Assembly: GCA_026873275.1 (NCBI GenBank)
Contig: JANTUC010000006.1
Coordinates: 2,108,001 to 2,172,000 of the forward strand
Length of the DNA: 64,000 nt
Reading direction: 5' to 3'
From: Pseudopithomyces maydicus
Lineage: Eukaryota > Ascomycota > Dothideomycetes > Pleosporales > Didymosphaeriaceae
Shown here: positions 57,045 through 64,000 of the stretch, piece by piece
How positions within the stretch are numbered: the first letter of the stretch is position 1
How the letters are laid out: the number at the start of each line of letters is the position of its first letter
Made by a program: the position numbers and the translations under genes
The notes under the pieces: generated by a model
What the model was told of the DNA's origin: nothing
What the model saw: only the letters and a program-made list of their open reading frames with translations
Database searches by the model: none

Positions 57045-60000
57045 ATGGATCAATATCAGCATCTACCAGATGCCCAGGATGTATCACAGCAGTTGGACAA
57101 AGATCTGGAGTTGAGCGATGTCCCTGATGACCTCTCGGTGTGTTCTGAGGCAGAGCGTGACGAATGGCGAGGACACGGCATGCAGGCAGCAAAGAAAGAG
57201 ACTCAACTTCCTGCACAGCAGAACGCACAAGTTGATCATAGCGCAAACGCCCTTGAGCCACTTGAGCAAATCAGCTTGCTCCAGACCGCCGTTGCCCAGG
57301 CTCCCACGGTTCCTTCAACCCCCCAAACAAGGCACGCGACGAACGCGACGAGGTTCAACCTGCGCAGTTACCGACCCCAATCACACCGAGTCCCTTTAAA
57401 TTCTCTCCGCCACCCGACCCTCAGCACGAGCATACCGTGCCCAACACTCAAGACGAGCGTACCGTGCCCAACACCCAAGTCGAGCGTACCGTGCGCACAC
57501 GCAAGAGAGCAAAGACCTCTAGCTCTCGAGCCCCCGCCTCGCCGCCAAAAAACTTGCGACGAAGCAAGCGCGCTCGAAAGGAGCCCACGAGATTCGCTGG
57601 CATAGTGCAAGATTACCAAGTTCCAGAAACTGGTGATACCGCTGAGCCCGATCAACCACACGAAACTGAAAAGGTCAGTTCGGAAGCCAATTCCCAGCTT
57701 GTGCGACTGAGCATTTCTAATACTATGTTGGGTCAGCTTCAAGCACAGCCAGCATCCGCTCTGAATACTGAGATCACGCCTGCGGAGATCGCACCTGCGG
57801 AGGTCATGCCTTCGGAGGTCATGCCTGCGAATAGCACGCCCACACAGAAAACGCCTACAGATACCGAGCAAGACACAGAACGCAACGATAGCGCTCCCCA
57901 GCTTGAGGAAACGAAATACCAAACAGCAGCAATGGACCAAGCGGTTGTTTTTCAACATCCCGGACAATTCCCTCGCCCAGGAGAGAAGATCCTATCGGCC
58001 ATTCCCAAGCAGGGTCATTATGACAGTTATCTGTGGAAGGTTATGTCAGACCTCACGGCCGCGAGTCCCTTTGGTGGTGAAAAGCCAGAGCCAACTGGCC
58101 AGCCGCCGATCTGGGCTGTGAGACGAGCTGATCTCTGTGAGACGCTACCTTACTATCGAGCTTTTCAGAGCGGTGAATACTCCTCGCAAGGCCTTTCCCG
58201 TGGCTTCTTGTACTCGAACAATGCTTTCGAACGAGATTATATGGACGCAAGCGTGACCATATCTCGTGCTGGAGGTGGTATGTCTGAGGACGAGCATGGG
58301 AACATGGTACAGAATGCGGACCAAGAAGTGACAAAGGTCGCTAGGTCTCTGAAGAACAACATGGAGAAGTACTTTCCTGTTGTTCACCTCACGACCAAGG
58401 ACAACCCTCTCCTCCCTTGCCAGGCACCGCACGAGTACTGTGCGATGGGTCACTACAAACCCACAGACATCTGGGTGGAAATGCACTGGGTAAACTCACG
58501 AAAAGTCAAATGTGTGCGATACCGTTTCGAAAAGATGTCTTCTGGAGGCGAGAAAATTTGGTGGCTTCCTAAAGGGACCGAAGAACTGACGCCACGCGGA
58601 TCACTGCCACCCCCGTGGGTCTGACATGCAAATTCTGTGCTCAAACATCAGTCCAAGTCTACCTTCAAGGATGGATGTGCCTGAACGATTCGTGTAATGC
58701 TCATTGGAAGCTCCTCACCGTGGGCAAGGGGGAACTGTGCGATCCTCACGAGCCTGATCTCGTTTACGATCCTAGGTTCCTCAAACAGAAGAGCTTTTCT
58801 TGGCCGAACGAAGACCACAGCTTCGGCTTGATGCCTTACGATCTTGTCATTTCCGAGGATATGCCAGCCAGCGCTTTATATTGCGTGCATGCGTGGAAAG
58901 GGATCGTGTGTCCGAATTGTGGGTGCTGTACTTCTCGGTTGGCGTGGAAGGGCTGGAAGTGCAAAACTCCAGGATGTGGCTACGAGCGTAATTCTCCACG
59001 GAAGGTCATTCCAGCAACAGCTCTCCGTGACTTTTACCACTCTGTTAGGGACTCTTACCCATTCTCTCGTGACAAGATTCCCGAGAAAATGAGCGATAAT
59101 GTCATTGTAGAAGAGCCGGTGTGGGCATATAACTACACCATCATGACATATCGCTTCCCGGGGATTGATGCCTTCATCGCGCACTTAATTCCCAACGAGA
59201 CTGTGCTCACTCATCCTGGAGGTCCGGATGACATGTTCGAAGAGTTACAGCTTGTTGAGATCGGGCTTGAGCGGAGGACGAATGGAAATAGGGAAGACAA
59301 AGGTGCTAGACCTATCCGCCATATGTAAGTGCACATGCAGTAACTGTTCATTGACGTCGACTTACTCATTCTTCCAGGAATGTGAACACTGGTGTTCCAT
59401 ACAATTTTGTTGCTAGCAAGTCCGACGGGAATCGAAATTTCGACGAGACGAACACGAAATGCATCCCGAATGCTAGGAGCCTAATGAAATGGGCCACTGA
59501 GCTTGTGTTCGCGCTACAACAGGGAAAGACGATGGAAGAGATCTCAAAGGAATGGCACTCGAAGCAGTACAACGAACTGCTTACTCTGGCCTACTTCGAG
59601 GACCAGGAGATCGGATGGCATGATGACGGCGAACACGGTCTCGGACCGACGATTGCAACCCTCAGCTTGGGCTGCAATGGCTCAATGAAGGTACGAATGA
59701 AGTCCTTGATGCATAATGGCGCATCTGCAACCGGAATCTACGACTACAAGCACAAGCCCATCCCTGGATGCTCCCAGTACGAGGAACGACTTGCGGTGCA
59801 CGACACGATCGTAGAAAATGCACCCACCAAGTACGCGAGGGATTACTACAAGGATTGCGCGAAGAACTTAGGGTTGAAGGGCGGCCATGCACCAAAGCAT
59901 CTCCTGGATATGACCCTCGGTCACGGCGACATCGTGATCATGCATGGGCATATCTTGCAACAGTACTTCGACCATGGTGTTGAGCATGAAGGTCTTCTCC

Positions 60001-60170
60001 GTGCCGCGATGACCTGTAGATATATCGACCCCGACTCAATTCCAGCGGGAGTGATGAACTACACGGTGGAGCCTGACAAGATCGGATACGATGGGACGAA
60101 GCTCCCGGTCCCACGCGACAATGCCGGAAATCCGATTGGCGATACCTTCGGGGTCTGGAAGAAAGAGTAG
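57045..60170 (+). CDS. AlkB-type Fe(II)/2OG dioxygenase with twin zinc ribbons (two frame breaks)
   Basis: AlkB-family enzymes demethylate damaged or modified nucleic acid. Exons 57045-59324 and 59378-60170 (53-nt intron, GTAAGT..TCCAG). The frame must gain one base at C6 57319-57324 and one at C5 58610-58614; it then reads 1024 residues with correct splice phase. Layout: acidic then Pro/Gln-rich disordered N-terminus, a 9-residue ERTVPNTQ-type repeat, a basic NLS-like patch (RTRKRAKT, RRSKRARKEP), a middle domain of about 200 residues, two zinc ribbons with identical CX2C-X13-C-X4-C spacing (Cys529-551 and Cys623-645), and the dioxygenase. There the iron ligands His842, Asp844 and His960 and the RxxxxxR pair (Arg969, Arg975) match AlkB, as does GPTIATLSLG. 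No close functional relative is known to me. Confidence 0.87.
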
Positions 60171-60813
60171 GTCATGGAGTGCAGACCGGTTGGAGAACAT
60201 GACAAGCCGAACAGGCATATACCCTTCTGCTTGAAACAAGGCTTATTGTGTTTTGTACTTTTTCTTCTCAAGGCCTTTCTGCTCACGCGTTCTTTCCTTT
60301 TACAGAGGAGATCAGAAGGTCTTTTAAGCCGATATGTCCGGTTTCATAATTTCATGGAGGATTTGGGTGCATGTATGATGGCCTTGTTCATCATCTGTTG
60401 GTATTTCGAGGCGGATTACTTCTGTTCATCTGTTCGAATCTTGAGGCGGTTTACTTGGGGCGAGGCGCATCTGCACATGCTCATGTCAGTACCCTTCTCG
60501 AGAAATTTCACTCTGCACTTATATAGTTGATCTGAAATCAACTGTTGTCTCACATACTTTGTATTCCCATTCGTCGAAGACATCGACCTATATATAAACG
60601 TGATTGAAGAACGCCTATCAGCAGCGGGCTTTCTCAATTTATTATACTTCGCTTGTCGCATCTGGGATTATTTGTGACAGTTACGAATTTCACCATCTGG
60701 TTGTTTTGAACATATGGGTTTTCAAAATTAGATAGGACTTAGAAACTTGAGTAATGTACTCAAGCGCTTGCCAATGCAATAGAGAGGGAGCCCAAGGGCC
60801 CCATTTCCAAGTT
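60171..60813. other. Intergenic between convergent genes
   Basis: AT-rich 3' sequence; no gene is supported. Confidence 0.55.
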
Positions 60814-62013
60814 TCACTCCCAAGGATCAATAACATACCTCCCTCCACCCTCTAAACTTCTTCTCAACGCCTCGTGAATTCCAGACAGCCCTTTTGGAGC
60901 CTTCTCCACCGGCATCGGCTTGATCAAACCCCTCTGTATCCCCTCTGGCAAATATTTGTCCACAGTCCACTCTAGCAACTCCTTATTCTTTGCCTCGTAC
61001 AAACTCTCAGAATAGGGTTCAAACATTCGTTCCACCCCTTCAGGCAATTCTTCTCTCCCAGGTTGCATCGTAAAAGTCTGCCACCTCCCTGCGCTGCCAG
61101 CACGGCTCCAGTAACAGCCAGTGTGGGAGCGATGGAGACGAAATCTACAACGACATCATATGGACCGTGCGCTATGATCTCGCTGGTAAGCGTCGTAGAA
61201 TCTTTCGTGTGGTCGATGATCGTAGTAGCGCCTAGTGAGTCCACGAAACCGCGATTCTTGGGAGAGGACGTGGTGACGACCGTGTAGCCGGCTTGCGCAA
61301 GATACTGCACACTCAGACTCCCGAAACTAGACGAGCCTCCGTATAGAAGCACTTTCTTTTCTTCGCCTCGGCAGTGCCCACCAAGGGAGGTCTGTCTAAC
61401 CCCAGTCTCCCGGTGAACAGACCGACCACACACGTCAGGTTCATCATCAGGCTTGCTGGGACGGAGATGTCGATTCCGTCTGGAACTTTGCTGATCTGTG
61501 AAAAGTCCACTCAGTCCCATCGAACTTCATCCCAGCTACACAATGTCCAGGTAGCAACGAACAGGAATTACTCACCATCCTATCCCCGCAAACCACATAC
61601 CTCTGAAACGCCCCCTTCTCATTCCCCTTCACACCAAACCTCTTACTAACCACCACCCTCTCTCCGACCTTCCATCCTTCCACCCTCTCGCCCACCGCCT
61701 CAATCCTTCCGCCGTACGTGGATCCCAAGATGGCAAGGTAAGGCGTATAAGGCAGGACGTTGAGAATCACGATCTTTGCCTCGATGGGATTGAGCGCGAT
61801 ACATTCATTCTTGACGAGAAGCTCGGTGGGGCCTGGGGTGTAGGTGGGGACGGGGTGAACTTGGAGGGGGTTTGGGGGAGGGGAGGACTAGGGGTGGAAT
61901 TTTAATTTTTTTTATTCATTCTTTTTCCGCGATTGGAAGGATTGATATGTGGATGGATTGAGAAAGTACTACTTACTCGCTGCAAGGTTGGACATGGATG
62001 GCAGGTCAGGCAT
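60814..62013 (-). CDS. Zinc-type/quinone-oxidoreductase-like MDR protein (two frame breaks)
   Basis: Medium-chain dehydrogenase/reductase, NADPH-dependent. Exons 62013-61977, 61859-61576 and 61495-60814. The first intron (117 nt, GTAAGT..CCAAG) links MSNLAA to IHPVPTYTPGP; the second is 80 nt (GTGAGT..CACAG). In exon 3 the frame needs one base in T4 at 61357-61360 (joining GTAEAKK to KKVLLYGG) and one near C3 at 61087-61089 (joining AAQG to WQTFTMQPGREE). The result is 334 residues. The GroES-like half is seen in LLVKNECIALNPIEAK and GGRIEAVGERVEGWKVGERV, and the Rossmann nucleotide loop in YGGSSSFGSLSVQYLAQAGY. No catalytic zinc ligands are obvious, fitting the enoyl-reductase/quinone-oxidoreductase branch. 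Two breaks in one gene also allow a decaying pseudogene. Confidence 0.8.
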
Positions 62014-62785
62014 GTGTTTACTCTTTTGGGGGCGGAAAAAAATAAGAAGGAAACTTGAGAGAACCTGTAGAGAGAGTCGATACGGGGCGCGAAGGGACTC
62101 GTAGGCAGCTTATAGGAAATTTAATGACATGGAGCGGGTTACCTATGTATCGGTGAAATGCGCTGTACAGTAGTAACTGTCTTTATAGTTCCAAGGAACT
62201 CTCTAGTTAATAGGTATGTAGATGCCATCGCGCTAGGCGGACTAATCCAGGACAAGGCGGGCCACGGAAGCGAGCCGCACTCTTTTGTAAGCTTTTCGCA
62301 ACGGCGAATAGGATAGGATGTATGTATACCGACGTCTATGTACGAGTGTTTTTGTACTTGTCATAAGAGGGGTCGACAGTTTTTTTTTAACTGCTTTCAT
62401 CTAATCAAACATACTGACGTCTAGTCTCACGTAATCTGGGGAGCATTATCTAGACTACAGGGTGCTCTTTTCAAATGTGAGACATGCATGGGGGTTATGA
62501 GGCGTTTCTTGGTTAAAATAGTAGTGTGTTTGGTTGCGAATCTGAAAGATAATGTATTGGGTAGGTTTACTGTAATTCTTAGGATGATTTTCAAAGAGAG
62601 GCTAACCTAGCGCCAGTGAGATAGGGAAAGAAATCGTGGCCCGGTCTCAAACGTGAATGTATTGCCCTCAGGCTGGAGTGTTGGCACCACAGCCACGGTA
62701 CTCATCACTCTTTCAAGCCATTTCGTCTACAATCTGTAGTCTATGTAATCATTCAAGTCCTGTACCATAAACCTCCAGTCCCTCA
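62014..62785. other. Intergenic
   Basis: MDR promoter and 3' region of the next minus-strand gene; contains a T9 run near 62380. No gene is supported. Confidence 0.55.
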
Positions 62786-64000
62786 CTACCCAAGAAACTT
62801 CGCAACAAACTCCCCCACCTCCTTCGGCTGCTCCACCATCGGCAAATGGCCCGCCTTGTCTATAATCTTCAACTCAGCACCACTACCCAGCGCGTCAGCC
62901 ATCCCCTGCATCGTCTTAGGCAACACTCCGTCTCCACCACCGACCAGGAACGCCCCCTTCCCCGTAAACCCGCCCATCTGCTCTCTAAAATCATATTGAT
63001 ACAATGCCTTGACGCCATCCTTGAAACCCTCCAGCGAATTCGTCTTAACCATCTCCTTCACCCTCGCAATCTTCTTCTCCAAATCCCCATCCTCGTACGA
63101 CTCTTTCACAAACCACCTCCGTGTCGTCATCTCCGCGAGTTCCTCCCCAACGATAGGTTCAGATGTCGAAGCGGAAACCGAGCCCTCCTTCTCTGCGACT
63201 GCAATGCGCTCACCCCACGCCTTGGGATTCGCCTCGGGGGCAAAGGAATTCGTATCGCAGCCTACAAAAGCCGTGATGCGCTCGGGGTGACTGAGCGCCG
63301 CGCAGAGGGCGGTGGCGCCACCCAAGCTGACGCCGACAACGCTGGCGGTCTTTGCACGGAGGGCATCCATGATGGTTACGATGTCGTTGGCTAGCTTTTC
63401 AACAGTAACTTGCTTGTCTGCGGAGGCAGGAGCGCGGTGCGGCCGCGGCTGTTGTAGCGGAGGACGCGGTACTTGTTGTTTGAGCTCTGGAGGAATTCGG
63501 TCACAAAGTCGTCCCAGATGCCGTACTCGACAAGGACTGAGTTTGCGAGGATCAAGAGGGGGGCATTGGGGTCTGTGGAGCCTTCGAGGCGGTAGGGGAG
63601 ATTCAGACCGTCTGGTGTTGTGATGAAGGATTCGATGGCTGGACGGGGGAGTTGGAGGAGGAGGCGGGGTAGGTTCTGGTGGCTCCGTCCGTGGACTCTG
63701 CGAGGACGGTGTCAGATGAGGTGAGGGTTTGCAGGTCTCGTGGCGCAGGGCCGAAAGTGTAGTATAGGTCGTAGACTCTCCTGTGCTTGGAGTTTACAAC
63801 CGTCTTGTAGATCTTGTCGTTCCACTCGGTGGATGTAGCCTTCTTGAATTCTTCTCCGCCAAGCCCATTCTGTGGTGCGTACTCGTGCAGCGACAGGTAG
63901 ACCTTCTCTCTTCCGTCTTGCAAGTCCAAGTAGCTTGTGACGAAGCGCCTCGTCCGACGCCAGCCGGGCACCTTGGATAGCAGCGGTACGTGCTCCTCTC
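62786..64000 (-). CDS. EthD/ABM-like module fused to alpha/beta hydrolase; 5' end outside window (two frame breaks)
   Basis: The gene enters from the right edge. The first visible part is the end of a dimeric alpha-beta barrel (EEHVPLLSKVPGWRRTRRF, YLSLHEY, RRVYDLYYTFGP), as in EthD/ABM-like stress proteins. After a linker comes an alpha/beta hydrolase like 3-oxoadipate enol-lactonase: ESFITTPDGLNLPYRL, LANSVLVEYGIWDDF, RYNSRGR, nucleophile elbow GVSLGGA, and the C-terminal catalytic His in AGHLPMVEQP. Two single-base gains are needed, in G5 63645-63649 (plus strand) and at 63431-63435 (GCGC, not a homopolymer). In relatives I recall, two ABM modules precede the hydrolase; only one is inside the window. 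Substrate unknown, likely a lactone or ester from aromatic breakdown. Confidence 0.85.

Noticed and set aside
1..64000. tRNA genes, rRNA, CRISPR arrays, LTRs or transposase genes
   Set aside because: Looked for B-box-like and terminal-repeat patterns by eye; nothing convincing on either strand.

Overview
The window is nuclear DNA of a filamentous ascomycete, most likely Dothideomycetes/Pleosporales; that rank is inferred from gene content and was not tested by search. Genes are compact, on both strands, with spliceosomal introns of about 40-110 nt that have GT..AG ends and, where checked, CTAAC-like branch sites. Typical Pezizomycotina families are present: a CRH cell-wall enzyme, Zn2Cys6 regulators, an RTA1 protein, a fungal rhodopsin-domain membrane protein, DUF1996, and EthD/ABM modules fused to a hydrolase. 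I see no rRNA, convincing tRNA, transposon, CRISPR or origin.

Layout. 0-4.3 kb: secreted trypsin, a small unknown membrane-anchored or secreted protein, a protein kinase. 4.3-7.45 kb: the longest stretch without a supportable gene. 7.45-13.1 kb: GPI-anchored CRH transglycosylase, TauD-like dioxygenase, GNAT acetyltransferase. 13.5-19.1 kb: Zn2Cys6 factor with a central zinc cluster, an 89-residue protein with a 12-nt micro-exon, a conserved fungal protein of unknown function. 19.5-22.9 kb: secreted alpha-amylase and a seven-helix membrane protein. 23.8-31.3 kb: FAD-linked oxidase, sirtuin, then a redox-flavoured trio: hemerythrin-like HHE protein, divergent catalase, and a small Cys-Pro-repeat protein. 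31.7-42 kb: two unknowns, a secreted intradiol dioxygenase, a membrane-anchored amidohydrolase and a DUF1996 protein. 42.5-53.8 kb: RGG-tailed protein, Zn2Cys6 factor, RTA1 protein, ADP-ribosylglycohydrolase, Sqt1/AAMP WD40 ribosome-assembly factor. 54.3-64 kb: peroxisomal acyl/aryl-CoA ligase, a large AlkB-family dioxygenase with twin zinc ribbons, a quinone-oxidoreductase-like MDR enzyme, and an ABM/alpha-beta hydrolase fusion running off the right edge.

A striking technical pattern: eight genes are interrupted by eleven frame breaks, and every one is repaired by adding exactly one base, ten of them in a run of three to six identical bases. When these are allowed for, family-typical proteins result (for instance the amylase then ends like its relatives). 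This suggests under-called homopolymers in the assembly rather than a field of pseudogenes. The broken genes are therefore annotated as CDS, with the break positions given.

The strongest biological candidate is the gene at 57045-60170: an AlkB-type Fe(II)/2-oxoglutarate dioxygenase with the complete HxD..H..R..R signature, preceded by two paralogous CX2C-X13-C-X4-C zinc ribbons and a long disordered basic N-terminus. It looks like a nuclear nucleic-acid demethylase of a little-described architecture. The Cys-Pro-repeat protein beside the catalase is the second.
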